From Eremophila alpestris peregrina (Eukaryota > Chordata > Aves > Passeriformes > Alaudidae), in assembly GCA_009792885.1 (NCBI GenBank), contig WMCF01000161.1:186001-250000 (forward strand): DNA of 64,000 nucleotides. Direction: 5' to 3'. The notes below the pieces were generated by a model, which was not told the origin of the DNA, searched no databases, and saw nothing but the letters and a program-made list of their open reading frames with translations. Position numbers and translations under genes: made by a program. Below are positions 13,701 to 25,139 of this stretch, one piece after another. How positions within the stretch are numbered: the first letter of the stretch is position 1; every line of letters begins with the position of its first letter.

Positions 13701-16700
13701 GGCACTGACCAGAAAGGCATGGGGATATTCTCTTGTCGAGTCATCAGCATAAAATGCTGACTGTCACGACTGAGCAAAGAAATGGTGGTTCCTGCAAAAC
13801 CTGTGTTCTGGGAAGTGGCCAACAGAGCTTAAATAACCTCTCCTAGCTGGTTAGAGGGAGTATCCACTAGTATATATGAAACATTACATGTTCCAGCAGA
13901 GGCTACAGGAAGGAAATCAAGGTAAAGGAGATATATTTATGAGGAAAATAATGAATGTCAATTCAATTTCTTCTAATTATTACAGAGATAGACTTGTGCA
14001 GAAAACACTTCAGCTGTTCCTTCTCCCTATCACCTGTTGAGAAATCATGCAAGGAGACTTTTCTCTCCCTTTTGAAGGAAAGCCACAAATAACATTTCTA
14101 GGAGGAGTGCCCTGCTTAGCTGCTCTTGCTAAAGCCAAAGAAGTAAAAGGCAATGTTTGCAGAAACAGTTGTTGTAATTCCATTCTCCAGCATCTTCAAG
14201 AGGTGTCAATTTTTGGCCACCAAAACCTCAATTATCCCTCATAAGGAAGTATTTGATCTAGTTTATTCTGTGATTTGTGACACAATATTGAATTATTATG
14301 AAAATGACTCACCTTTGTTCAGAGATAAGGACTGCAGGAGAAAAGCTGCTGGCCTTCACCCTCTGTGATACAGACTCTCCAGGATTCTTCTTGTTACCCC
14401 TCACCAGGGAATCACCCTCAGATACAGAGTCTTCTAATTCTCCTCACCTGGGAATCAGGTTCTTAAGCCCACCTGTTGTAAGTTTGTGGCTAAGAGTCCT
14501 GTGGAAGTGGTCTTCAGATTCTACTAGCACAATGACTGAAAGGGAGAAATGAAGAAAATTTAAACAAATACTAGGACTAAGGTGGAGAACAACATCATGT
14601 GTTCACAGCAGAATTCATGCTAAGAACAGAATTTGTGGTAGACTCACAGTATTGGATTAATTTAGGGGATTTTAACCTTCATATGTGATCTTAAACAAGA
14701 AATATTAATTTGGGCAAAAATCAATATAATGTTAAGTTACATGATTTGTCTTTTCCTCCATAACTGTCTGAAGATTGGATGAAGGCAAGAAAAAACAAAA
14801 AAACCTCAGATTAAATTGGCTCACGTGACTGACTCCTAATACTCTGAGAAACACATTTCTGTGACAATTTTCCAGCAGTAAAAAAGCTTCTAAATTGAAG
14901 GTGAGATTGCTTAGTCATCAGGACTTGGTGGTGTAGTGGTACCTGCTGTAGGGGATTGTATTACATGACCTATGATTACCATTCTATTCCTATTTCTCTG
15001 TTGCACAAACTGCCCAGCAGAATTCCTAAAATTGAAAGGTGACTCAATCTCCCCATCCAGAAATAACGTTGATATTTTTTGCATGGGTATAAGCTCTAGC
15101 TTGCAGTGTGATGATAAAATCCTTCCCGAGACACCCAGGGAAGGTCTCTGCCACGTAGGAGTTTCCATCACTGTTCCTAGAGGCTTACTGAGCAATTCAC
15201 ATGCTTCCCACGTACCACATTTCCACCATCTGCAGCTTCCACGTGGCTTCCAGATGTCCTGTTGCCACCAGCAGCCGTTTGTGAAGCAGCCTCCAGAGCA
15301 GGGCTTTCTCACCGTTTCCAGGGCAATGCAACATGGGCACACAGTAGCCCCAGCTCACCAAAACACCGTCTTCCAGCCTGCACAGCACCCCAGCACCTTC
15401 TCACCACCAGCCAGAAGGCTAAACTCAGGCCACACTCACCTTGTCTTAATGGCACAAAGTGATTCAGAGCAAGAGGAATTGTGTCCAGCAGGCTGCAGAG
15501 GGGATTTTTTTTGGAAGGTGGATTGCAGGGGGTGAGAGTTGCTTGCAAGAGGCAGGTGCCAGGAAGGGGACAGGGCTTTTGGGGAATGGGAGTGTTTTCT
15601 ATTGGAGATAGCCTGAAGAATATAATATGTGTGCTTGAGCAGGTCCAACCAGGCTGGCCAGCTTTGGCTGGGAAATGCTGTGTGTTCCTTCTTGATCATG
15701 GAGACAGATCTCAGAGTTGGCTATTTTGTACAACTGCTTTCATTTCAGGTCATCTCAGTCCATACAGAAAAACCTTCATCTGCTTCCCCCGTCATTCTCT
15801 TTCCAAAATACAGAAAAAAACCCTCTTTTTTTTTTTTTTTTTTTGGCTCAATGAGCAAGTGAGAAACATAAGTGGCCAATTCAGAAAAATGGTCTGTCCC
15901 AAAATTGCAGGAGACATTTGCATGTTCTTGTGAAAAACATGTGGCACCTCAGTAGATTACTTGATTTTCAAGTTGTTGCACCTAGACAGAGTCATAAGGT
16001 AGAAACTCACTTGGTGTTTTAAATAGCTAGTTCTGGCAAAGTGTCATGTTTCCCTCAGGTTTGGATAGTTTGGTCTGTGAATATAGCTAATTTAGGCATT
16101 ATACTGCATTCTCTTGGCTGCGTGGGTGTTGGATCAGGTGCTCATGGGACCACCAGGTAGGTGCACTCCGCAAGGCCATCCTCAGTGCCAAGGACTGCAG
16201 GCTCACCTTCAGGGTGGCTGGAACATGAGAATGGCACCCCCAGCACCTAACACCCAAACCCCCCCCCCCATTCTCAAGCCTCTTGAGGGTTTTTTTACAG
16301 TACCTTGCAGAGGAGATGCCTGTTGCAATCTGTGTTTCCCAGCCAAGCAGGAGAATCCTGCAGGAGGGCTGTAGATTGCAGACAGTGCAAGAGGGGAGAG
16401 AATCAGTATCTCCTCTGAAGGTGCAAGCAGCTTCTTCTGGGGGTAGGCACACAGACAAACTTCCTCCTCTCCTCTCCTACTGTACTTGTCAAATCAGTGT
16501 TCAAAAAAAGCTAGACTGGTTTTGGGGAAGCAAGGGCTGTTGTCTAAAGATGCTGGGAGCAGGTAAAGCAGCTAGCTTGGTCCTTTTGTCTAAAGGAGAC
16601 AGGTTTCATTTGAACTACCAAAATATATTCTAGTTTTTTAATCCAGGACACAAGTACTGCTTTTCAAAACACTGCATTCAGCTGTCAGCCTCTTCCTATG

Positions 16701-18390
16701 TGAATGCACTCGATTTCCAGGTTTCTCCTCAAAGTATTGCTGCAGAGATTTCTGCTTTAGGGTTTTGTGTATATTTTTTAAAAATAAAAATAATTAACCC
16801 CCCCCAAACAAATCTCCATCTTTACAGCATATCTAAAAAGGTAAATATAAAATAACCTGTTTACTGATGGCTAGATAGAGAAAAGAGCTGAATGGTGAGG
16901 AGGTTGATTTAGAATGCATTTTCCCAAAAAAAAACTACTGAAAGAAGAATGTGAGAACCAGGCTTAAGCGATGGAGAAGTTGCACAGCATTTAATAATAA
17001 AACGTTGCTATATTAATCCTCAGTAAAACAATAGTTTAGTCCTTCTTCACTCTAGAAGTACATTAAACTACAGTCTGAGCAAACCTAATAATATTCATCC
17101 AACTGTGTTCTCACTTAGGTCAAGCTTAATTAAGACTTGTCTTAATTCAAACAGTACTATCACATCCCCGATAAAGAGCAAGTTAAACCTCCGCTTGCAT
17201 TGAACCCCATCACGTTCCCAAGAGTTCCAGTGTTAGCTCAAGTTAATTATGTTTAAATTATTTCGAGCCGATGTAAAGATCATCCTCTGACCCCTTAGAG
17301 CAGGAGCAGCGAATTAAGGCTTTCTGCTACTGCCAGCAAAGGCTGCCTTACCACTGCACCCTCGTGGTGGTTTGCCTACCTTGGATTGTAACGCTGAAGG
17401 GCTACATAATGTAAAATCATTGCTCAGTTACACTCCTTGGCTTCTTGCCTCTTAAGATTCTTTCAGGGAGGTTTTCAAAGTTCTCACCTTCCAAATATCT
17501 TTGGCAGCGGCATGAAAACAAAAATCACTGAGCATAAATGCTCACCTGCAGAAGTTTTCAAGCCTGGAAGCTGTTTCTGTCTTATAGCACAGCTAAAGAC
17601 AGATAACTTCCAGGTGAGGCAGTTAAGAAAAACCCTGTGTTTCTTGGGCAGCATTTCCTTTTTGGTTGTTTTTAAATGAGGCCTTCAAACAGGCAAGGGA
17701 CAGGAATGAAAGAGACTGGACAAAATTGCCTCAAATCTGTTTTACAAGTTTTCAAAGTTTTTAGCCCAGGAACATTCAAATTATCAGACAATTGGGACCT
17801 TTTTCACATATCTGTGAGTATACAGATGCTCTGGCCACAAAACCAAACCAAACAACCAGGAACCAGAAGAATTTGTTTATAGTTAGTGTTATCAATGGCT
17901 TGAATAAATCATCCTTGCATTGAAGACATGCCAAATCTCTGCACAAATCAAAAACCAGCCATGAAGTACACAAAGGGACCTTGTCTGATTCTGACCTTTT
18001 GTTGTGAATTTCTATATTGTAAATAAATGAAAAAATTACTTAAGGCTTCTCTACTAGAGATTTACACTTTGTGATCTGGTGGCTAGGAATGATGCCACCT
18101 GCAGAAGATAGGCTATTCTTTTGTCCTGCAGTACAGGGGTTTTCACAGAAGAAAAAAAAAAGCTTAAAAGCAGCAGAAACCTACAAGCTGTTTTTTCTTA
18201 CAGCCTCTGTTCAAAAAGGCTGCGCACCAGATGAATAAACACGATAACCTCAATACTGACAAATTGTTTAAGAGAAGGCAGAAAGCAAATACTACGTTGT
18301 CTTCCAGCCAAAGCTTCAGAGGACTTTGTCCTTAGTTTAAAAATTAGGTCAAATACACCAACGCCTACAGACTAGCACTCTTTTCAATGC
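10770..18390. other. Intergenic, no gene recognised
   Basis: Contains several open frames below 190 codons on both strands (for example 14972-15535 plus) with no recognisable domain, a C-tract at 16259-16268 and a T-tract at about 15824-15844. Nothing else is supported. Confidence 0.5.
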
Positions 18391-18394
18391 CACC

Positions 18395-19125
18395 CTAGCA
18401 AGGGGCTCAAAGTCCCATCCAACCTGGCCCTGAATGCTTCCAGGCATGGCAGGTTTAAACCATTCTTCCTTTTTCTATCACTGCATGCCCTTACAAAGAG
18501 TCCCTCTTCATCTCTCTTGCAGCCCTTTTCAATGTTGGAAGGCTGCTAGAAAGCCTCCTCAGAGCCTTCTCTTCTCCAGGCTGAACAACCTAATTCTCAG
18601 CCTGTTCCCATAGGAGATAAGCTCCAGCCTTCTGATGATATTTGTTGTGTCATTAGACTCCTTCCAATAGTTCCATGTCCTTCTCATGTTGGGGACACAA
18701 TACTCAAGGTGGGGTCTTTGGAGAACAGAGTAGAGGGACAGAATCACCTCCCTTTACCTGCTTCTGGTGTCACTTTTCATGCAGCCCAGGACATGTTTGG
18801 CTAGCTGGGCTGCAAGTGCACATTGCTGGGTCACATCAAGCTTCTCATCCACCAACATCCCCAGTTCTTCTCAGGGCTGCTCTCAATCCCTTCACTGCCC
18901 AGCCTGCACTTGTGTTTGGGATTGCCCTGACCCAGGTGCAGGATCTTGCACTTGGCCTTGTGGAACTTAATAAGGTTCACATGGGTCCACCTCTCAAATC
19001 TGTCAAGGTCCCTTTGGATGGCATCCATATCCCTTCAGCGTGTCCACCACACCACAGCTTGGTGTCACTGGCTAAATTGCTGAGGCTGCACTCACTGTCC
19101 ATGTCACCCACTAAGATTTTAAACA
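18395..19125 (-). repeat. CR1 LINE, truncated reverse-transcriptase ORF2 and 3' region
   Basis: Minus-strand translations give degenerate CR1 reverse-transcriptase C-terminal pieces: LQRPHLEYCV, IRLFSLEKRR, AIQRDLDRFERWTHVNLIKF and GNPKHKCRLGSE. They lie in different frames with stops, so the element is dead and 5'-truncated. The 3' UTR is at the left end. Confidence 0.92.
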
Positions 19126-19129
19126 ACTT

Positions 19130-20745
19130 CTTTTCTAGCTGAACCTTCTTTTTCCCTTTGAATAGGAAGTGTTTGTAAACATGTATTTTTGCAATGTGGA
19201 ATTACTTTAGTTGTGTAATGACTATAATTTGTCAGTTTACAACAGAGCAGGCTAAGGTCAAAATTACATGCTGCTTTTGAAAGTACATCTGGCATTAGAA
19301 GAGCCAAGGATGCTGCAAGCTGAAGAAAAAAGCTTCCCCTCACCTCCATTCACTTTGCCAAGTAGCCTGCCTAGTTTTTGCTTGAAGCCTCGAAGTAATA
19401 CTGATTGCATGGGGTGGGAGCAATTTGGCCACTTTGCTCAAGTGCCTGCATATAAAAGCCTTTAGAAGAAAATCCATCAAGATAAAAAAAAAATCTTTCA
19501 GATCAACACAATATGTTTCAATTAAGCCTGCTCCAGTTAATGTGAAATCTAGAGTTTCATTTAGCCTTTACTGCATGTTTGGGAAGCCATAATCTCAAAA
19601 TACATTTGAAGTCACTTTTGCCCAGACAAACAGAAAGGTTAGGAGGTATTTAAATACCCAAACCAAGGTATGTGTTCTGCAGGATTCCTGCTAACTGATC
19701 CTGAAAGCTTTTGGCAACACAAATGCCCACAAGCTTTCAAATTAAAGCTCCCCAGGTTCACTAACTGCTGCTCATGGAACAACTCAAGACATGAATCTCT
19801 TTCAGCCTGAGGATTAGCCTGCATATCCATGCTTATCCTGAACTCACCAAACCCAGATAATGGCCTGCCACTTCCTCCCCTCTAAGGTACTTGGCCAATG
19901 ACATTTTTTTCCAAAAGAGACCAGAAAGAAATGATTGCTTCCCGAGAGAGAGAGCACCCAGACAGAGCTGGGACCTGCAGCTTCGGAAGTCTATGCCTTG
20001 CCCTTTAGGATAACTAAACATGGAGTTTCCTTCTCAGACAACCTCTGTATCACAGCATTCTGCGACAAACAGCCACTGTGGGAGACAGGGTCTTATTCCT
20101 GACATAGTACAGAGGTGCTTTCTACAGACAACAAGGAGACTGGAACCTGAGCTGGCCACTGTTGTATGCTGGAGTTGACAAGGAGGGGTGATGGCTGCAG
20201 CCCTGCCCTGCTGCTGGATGTGAAGGGAATGATGGTCCCTGCTTGGCTCTCAAGAGAGAAGAACGTGGTCTCTCTCTTCAGCAGCAGGAGGTACCTCACA
20301 ATAAATCACAGCACCAAAAGACACTGTATTCTGACCAGAAGTTTAAGGGGCTCTAGAATGTACAGGAAGTTGTCAGCAGCTGACTCTGCCAGCTCCTTGT
20401 TCTGTAACACCCAATTCTTGCAAACATTTAAAAAAAAGTCTGTTACCAAGATTATCCTGAAATCCCCAAACACATCAGGACATCCAGATTTCTAGCCTCC
20501 AAACACTGTATCCCTGGTGCAACTGGAAGTCTGCTGAGACACAGCTTTGCCCAGTAGGAGCTGTCCTTTATTCCTGTGACCTCTACCACGGCTGGCTGTC
20601 CTTTCCTATTCTTTGGGTGAAGAAAGTTTCCTAATACCCAAGCTGTATCTCCCCTGGTGTAGCTCATCCTATTGCTTGCTGCTTGGGAGAAGAGGCTCAC
20701 CCCCACCTAACTACACTCTTTTCTCAGGCAGAGAGTGATAAGGTC
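19130..20745. other. Intergenic, no gene recognised
   Basis: Ordinary mid-GC sequence between the CR1 element and the small CpG-rich spot. No feature seen. Confidence 0.5.
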
Positions 20746-20905
20746 TCCCTTATCTCCCGATGCCGCTGCTCGGCCGCCAGGCGCATCCTCCAGCAGCGCC
20801 TCCCGCCGCGACAGCAGGGAGTAGGATGAGGTGGGATGAGGAGGGATGCGCGGACGGCGGGGACCCCTAGTGGCACCGAGGCCCGGCCGGGAGAGGTTTT
20901 AGGTC
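20745..20905. promoter_or_regulatory. Small isolated CpG-rich spot with CTCF-like site
   Basis: About 160 bp with many CpGs in otherwise CpG-poor surroundings. The minus strand carries GTGCCACTAGGGGTCC at 20862-20876, one mismatch from a CTCF core as I recall it. It lies just left of the duplicated array. Confidence 0.35.
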
Positions 20906-21215
20906 CTTCTGCCTCACGCAGGTACCTGGTGAAATCTCACAGAAAAAATAAAGTCTGTTTCTTTGGACCACTCTGTTCCAAAGAGGAGGAAAAACAAGTT
21001 CAGTGTGAGTGATTGCCGCAAAACCCGGTCAACAAAGTGTGGCTGTTTGCACACACACACACTTATTATTTAGCCTAACACTCTTTAATTTTCAGCTCAT
21101 GCTAGGCCACACACTGGTATTGTCTATTTAGGATGTCTCAGTGTAGTGCAGACATGCCTTATATTCATGGGACTGCAGTGGTGCGGGACAGTGGCTGGCC
21201 CTGGGCAGAAGGAGG

Positions 21216-21272
21216 CCCATCCCATCCCATCCCATCCCATCCCATCCCATCCCATCCCATCCCATCCCATCC
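21216..21272. repeat. (CCCAT)n minisatellite
   Basis: About 11 CCCAT units. It lies at the position equivalent to the CCCATCCTGT repeats at 22937-22990 in the neighbouring copy. Confidence 0.97.
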
Positions 21273-21538
21273 ACGGCACTCATGCCTGGGTCAGCCATGG
21301 AGCCACCAAGACCATGTCAGGGAGACATGAGCTGTTCCTTGGCCTCCTGTGGGAAGTCTTTCTTAAGCAGATGCCAAAACTGTAAGACAGATAGTTCTGA
21401 TGCCTGCAGGAGCTGTCACCTGCTAAGAGGTAATAAAAACAGGCTCTGAAATTTAAAACTGTACTTTTTCTCAGCTTCTTCTGTTGAACCAATTTTTTTG
21501 CATGGACACAAGTCAGTTAATTGGGCTAAATTGACAGT

Positions 21539-21544
21539 TTTATT
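21539..21544 (-). terminator. Poly(A) signal of copy B
   Basis: TTTATT on the plus strand is AATAAA on the minus strand. The same signal is conserved in the duplicate tail at 25011-25016. Confidence 0.45.
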
Positions 21545-21766
21545 GAAGAAAAATTATAACCTATTATATACAAATACATATAAAACACAGTCTATTTGCA
21601 AAATGAGTGATAAAAATGAACTAGATCTAATCATAATGTCTGAAGGGGAATCACAGGCTGGTGTTACGAAGACATGGCCAAGAGCAGTCTGGCAGCAGGA
21701 TGGCCTGGGGACAGCCAGATGCCTGAGGCACTGTCCCTGCATCCATTGCTGCCGTGCTTCCCTGTG

Positions 21767-22513
21767 TCACTCTCTCCAAGGATGCTGCTGAGGCTCAGAG
21801 CAGCTGTCTCCAGGCTCCTGCCTGGCACTGGGAGCAGGGCACTGCTGCTCCTGCTGCTGTGGGCGGTGGGTGCCAAGGAATGCCCTGCACACAGCCCTGA
21901 GTGCCCTCCTGAACAGGGACTGTCGCTGCAGTGGCACTGGGGTGTGAATGGCTGGGAGGGAAGGAGATCTGTCTCCAGGGGGCTGTGAGGGCAGCAGGCA
22001 AGCTCCTCCCTGCCCTCCTGGCACTGGGGAAGGAGCAGATGGTGCATGACTGGTGCTTGTGGGTGTGGTGCTGCTGGCCTTCCCTTGCTGGTGGAATGCT
22101 TGACTTGGGGACATGGCTGGCTCATCCTTGGTGTCTATGGAACCAGCCAGGGCAGGAGATGTGCTCTGCCATTTGTTGATAGCCTCTCCTGTTGCTGCTG
22201 TGCTCTCATCCTCTTCCTGTTGAAGCAGCTCTTGGTCAATGATCTCTTTTGACATGTCTCGGTACTCCTGGCTTTGGCTGCTGTCTTCCCACGTCCCTGA
22301 GGGCACTGGACATGTGATGTCCTCTTCCAATATCTCATTGGTCTGCTCCTTGTCAATCTTGTCTTTGCAGTCCTCGTCCTCCTCGGCCAAGGTCTCTGGA
22401 TCACTGGGAACATGGACTTCAAGCCAGTGCAGCACCTTCTGCATGCTCGAAATGGCCTCCAGCTCCTCCAGGCCTGTTGGCAATGGCTGCCCAAGGTTGA
22501 GAAATGCTTTCCC
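21767..22513 (-). CDS. Candidate terminal coding exon, unrecognised family (copy B)
   Basis: A 249-codon open frame (stop included) starts after a good acceptor (CTCACCTGCCAG|GGGAAAGC). The first half is acidic (EEDEDCKDKIDKEQTNEILE, then QELLQQEEDE). The middle is Pro/Ser/Thr-rich and probably disordered, and the end carries a basic amphipathic-looking segment (SLFRRALRAVCRAFLGTH) before a Gln/Pro-rich tail. There is no in-frame ATG at its start, so it should be an internal-to-terminal exon of a minus-strand gene. It enters in phase 0, compatible with the phase-0 donor of the exon at 23487. A shared tail with an AATAAA at 21539-21544 follows about 220 bp after the stop. I do not recognise a domain. 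A decayed fragment is the alternative. Confidence 0.45.
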   Translation of the reverse strand, partial: GKAFLNLGQPLPTGLEELEAISSMQKVLHWLEVHVPSDPETLAEEDEDCKDKIDKEQTNEILEEDITCPVPSGTWEDSSQSQEYRDMSKEIIDQELLQQEEDESTAATGEAINKWQSTSPALAGSIDTKDEPAMSPSQAFHQQGKASSTTPTSTSHAPSAPSPVPGGQGGACLLPSQPPGDRSPSLPAIHTPVPLQRQSLFRRALRAVCRAFLGTHRPQQQEQQCPAPSARQEPGDSCSEPQQHPWRE

Positions 22514-22539
22514 CTGGCAGGTGAGAAAGGAGAGAGGGG

Positions 22540-22785
22540 TATTTCTAGAGGAGTTCTTCCTCAGCTTGAGTAAGAACTTCTTTACACTGAGGTGGCAGAG
22601 CCCTGGAATAGGTTATCCAGGAAGGTCGTGGAATCTCCCCCTCTGGAGACATTCCAAAGCCACCTGAACTTTTATGTGTGTAACCTGCTCAAGGTGACCC
22701 TGCCTTGGCAGGGTGTTGGACTGGATGATCTCCTGAGATCCCTTCCAATCCTATATTTGTGATTCTATGTGATTCAGTGATCCTG
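22540..22785 (+). repeat. CR1-type 3' end inside the duplicated array
   Basis: Contains AAGAACTTCTTTACACTGAG, a GTTGGACTGGATGATCTCCT-like segment and a TTGTGATTCTATGTGATTC tail, all typical of CR1 3' ends. It lies between the 22513-21767 exon candidate and the 23.0-23.6 kb module, and is absent from the other copies. Confidence 0.8.
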
Positions 22786-22936
22786 TTATTTTCAAGGGTC
22801 ACCTGGCTCCCTCCAGGAAATGCCTGCTGGAGACCTGGCAGCAGCAGCTGCTGGGACTGGGCTGTGGGAGATGATGGGGCTGCAGTGGTGCAGTGCAGCA
22901 GCTGGCCTTTGTCAGAGAGAGGCTCATCCCTCTGTC

Positions 22937-22990
22937 CCATCCTGTCCCATCCTGTCCCATCCTGTCCCATCCCATCCTGCCCCATCCTGT
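22937..22990. repeat. CCCATCCTGT-type short tandem repeat
   Basis: Several CCTGTCCCAT units, a longer derived version of the CCCAT array found in the paralogous segment at 21.2 kb. Confidence 0.9.
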
Positions 22991-23038
22991 CCTTGGCAGT
23001 CACCTGCCTGGGTCTGCCATGGAGCCAGGAAGACCATG

Positions 23039-23317
23039 TCAGGGAGGCAAGCTTCTCTTTGCCTTCCTGCTTTGGGAGCTTTCTCCTCCAGGCTGTCCTG
23101 CTGCCAAGGCAGGATGGCATTCCTCTGTGGAGCCTTGCACCTGGGATGGGCCTGGCCAGTTTTCTCCAGCCCTTGCAGAGGCTTCCACTTGCTTGGCATG
23201 ATGGCTGGGGGGTTCCCTCCATCCTGTGAGCTCTGTGGGCAGAGGAGCGGTCTGAGCCTGTCCCCATGGAGGGACGAGGCCTAGGCCTGGCTCTCCAGAC
23301 GTGCTGCCTCTGGCTGC
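23039..23317 (-). CDS. Candidate exon 2 of module C (terminal)
   Basis: Follows a 169-bp intron. Acceptor GTGTCACAG|GCAGCC, phase 0. It encodes AARGSTSGEPGLGLVPPWGQ and continues to a stop after SRKAKRSLPP (93 codons with stop). It is Pro/Ser/Gly-rich, low in hydrophobic residues and probably disordered. Conserved with 24180-24473. Confidence 0.4.
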   Translation of the reverse strand, partial: AARGSTSGEPGLGLVPPWGQAQTAPLPTELTGWREPPSHHAKQVEASARAGENWPGPSQVQGSTEECHPALAAGQPGGESSQSRKAKRSLPP

Positions 23318-23486
23318 CTGTGACACACCCGTGGGAAGCAGGACCAGGAGGAGGAAGAGGAGTGGGATGGAGGCAGCTGCCTTGGCAGTGTCCCTCACAG
23401 CGCCAGCAAGCCCAGCCCCAGCCCTCAGGCAGCTCCTTATGCGGCCCCATCCCACTCCGGCCTGTCCCTCCTGCCGCGTCCCTCAC

Positions 23487-23612
23487 CTGGCGCATCCAGT
23501 CCAGCACCTTCTTGTGCCCTGAGGAGTTGGCATTCTTCAAAGGGTTCTCCATGTCTGTCTGTGACACCCTCTGCTGCAGAGGTGCCAGGGGCTGCAGGGG
23601 AGATGCAGCCTC
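23487..23612 (-). CDS. Candidate exon 1 of module C, unrecognised family
   Basis: A 126-nt exon (42 codons) with acceptor CCCACAG|GAGGC and donor GCGCCAG|GTGAGG, phase 0 at both ends. It encodes EAASPLQPLAPLQQRVSQTD then MENPLKNANSSGHKKVLDWM and RQ. The paralogous exon at 24627-24761 is nearly identical and longer by three codons. No domain is recognised. Confidence 0.45.
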
Positions 23613-24179
23613 CTGTGGGAAGGGCCCTGCTGAGAGTGGGCACCCAGGGCTCTGCGCTCCTTCCATCCCCCATGGCCAGGGCAGGGCCTGCAGTGTCACA
23701 GTGGTCTCTGGGCACGATGCAGCCCCTCATCACAAAGCCCTGGCAGCTGAGCCCAGATCCCACTCCTGGTGCACATATTCCATGGCAGACAGAAGAAATT
23801 ACACAAAACCATTTTATCCCTCAGTTCTTATACCTTAAGCAGATATAAGAACTATAAGACAGATGGTTCTGATAGCTGCAGAATCTGTCACCTGCTTTAG
23901 AGTTAATAAAAATACCCTGTGAAATTTAAAACTGTACTTTATCTCAGCTTTTTGGACTTGAACCAGTTTTTTGTTTGCACACAACTCAGATAAATTGGAT
24001 AAATTGACAGTTTAGGTTAAGAAAATCTAATACTTGCTGTATAGATATGTGCAGTCAATTTTATTTGTGAATTATTTGTAATAAAAATACGAAACAGATC
24101 TAATCATAGTGTGTCTGAAGGGGAATCATAGGCCGGTCTCCCAAAGCCAAGAGCAGTCTGGCAGCAGGACAGCAGGCTG

Positions 24180-24473
24180 TCATCGACCCATCAGGGCCTG
24201 CATCTGTGTCAGGGTTGGAAGCCATTCCTCCTGCTGCGGGAGTTCTCTTCCAGTGTCTCCCATTGCCATGGCAGGGTGGCATTTCTCCTCGGAGCTCTGG
24301 GCTTGGGACGGGCCCGGCCGTTCCACTGCAGCCACTGAAGATGGCTCTTCTTGCTTGGCAGGGTGCTTGGGGGGTTCCCGCCATCCTGAGAGCTCCGTGG
24401 AAGCAGTGGCAGCCTGTCCCCATGGAGGGGCGAGGCCTGGGCCTGCCTCTCCTGAGATCCTGCCTCTGGCTGC
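24180..24473 (-). CDS. Candidate exon 2 of module D (terminal)
   Basis: Follows a 153-bp intron with a weaker acceptor (GGACAAAG|GCAGCC). It encodes AARGRISGEAGPGLAPPWGQ and continues to a stop after LTQMQALMGR (98 codons with stop). The C-terminal half has diverged from the module C version. The shared tail follows directly as a presumed 3' UTR. Confidence 0.4.
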   Translation of the reverse strand, partial: AARGRISGEAGPGLAPPWGQAATASTELSGWREPPKHPAKQEEPSSVAAVERPGPSQAQSSEEKCHPAMAMGDTGRELPQQEEWLPTLTQMQALMGR

Positions 24474-24626
24474 CTTTGTCCCACCTCCAGGAAGGAAGGG
24501 GAGTGGGATGGAGGCAGCTGCCTTGGCAGTGTCCCTCACAGCGCCAGCAAGCCCAGCCCCAGCCCTCAGGCAAGCTCCACACAACCCCATCCCACCCCGG
24601 CCTGTCCCTCCTGCCCCGTCCCTCAC

Positions 24627-24761
24627 CTGGCGCATCCAGTCCAGGCTCGGCAGCACCTTCTTGTGCCCTGGGGAGTTGGCATTCTTCAAAGGGTTCTCCA
24701 TGTCTGTCTGTGACACCCTCTGCTGCAGAGGTGCCAGGGGCTGCAGGGGGGATGCAGCCTC
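24627..24761 (-). CDS. Candidate exon 1 of module D, paralogue of 23487-23612
   Basis: A 135-nt exon (45 codons) with the same acceptor and donor as its paralogue. It differs mainly by a 9-nt in-frame insertion (VLPSLDWMRQ against VLDWMRQ). Phase 0 at both ends. Confidence 0.45.
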
Positions 24762-25139
24762 CTGTGGGAAGTGCCCTGCTGAGAGTGGGCACCCAGGGCT
24801 CTGCGCTCCTTCCCATGGCCAGGGCAGGGCCTGCAGTGTCACAGTGGTCTCTGGGCACGATGCAGCCCCTCATCACAAAGCCCTGGCAGCTGACCCTGCT
24901 TCCATTCCCAGTGCAGGCAATGTAAGAAATTGTATAAAAACATTATTTTCAGTTTTGAATAATTTTTTTTTGTATGCACACAAGGCAGTTAATTGGGCTA
25001 AATTGACAGTTTTATTGAAGAATGTATAACCTATTATATACAAGAACATATAAAACACAGTCTATTTGCAAAATGTGTGTGGTGAAAAGATGAACCAGAT
25101 CTAATTATAGCGTGTCTGAAGGGGAATCACAGGCTGGTG

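Noticed and set aside
14911..15535. Overlapping open frames of 143 (minus) and 187 (plus) codons
   Set aside because: No family resemblance, no splice or promoter context, and the overlap on both strands suggests chance.
22689..23699. 336-codon minus-strand frame
   Set aside because: It reads through the C-module intron in another frame and into the CCCATCCTGT repeat. The two-exon model with conserved splice sites explains the region better.
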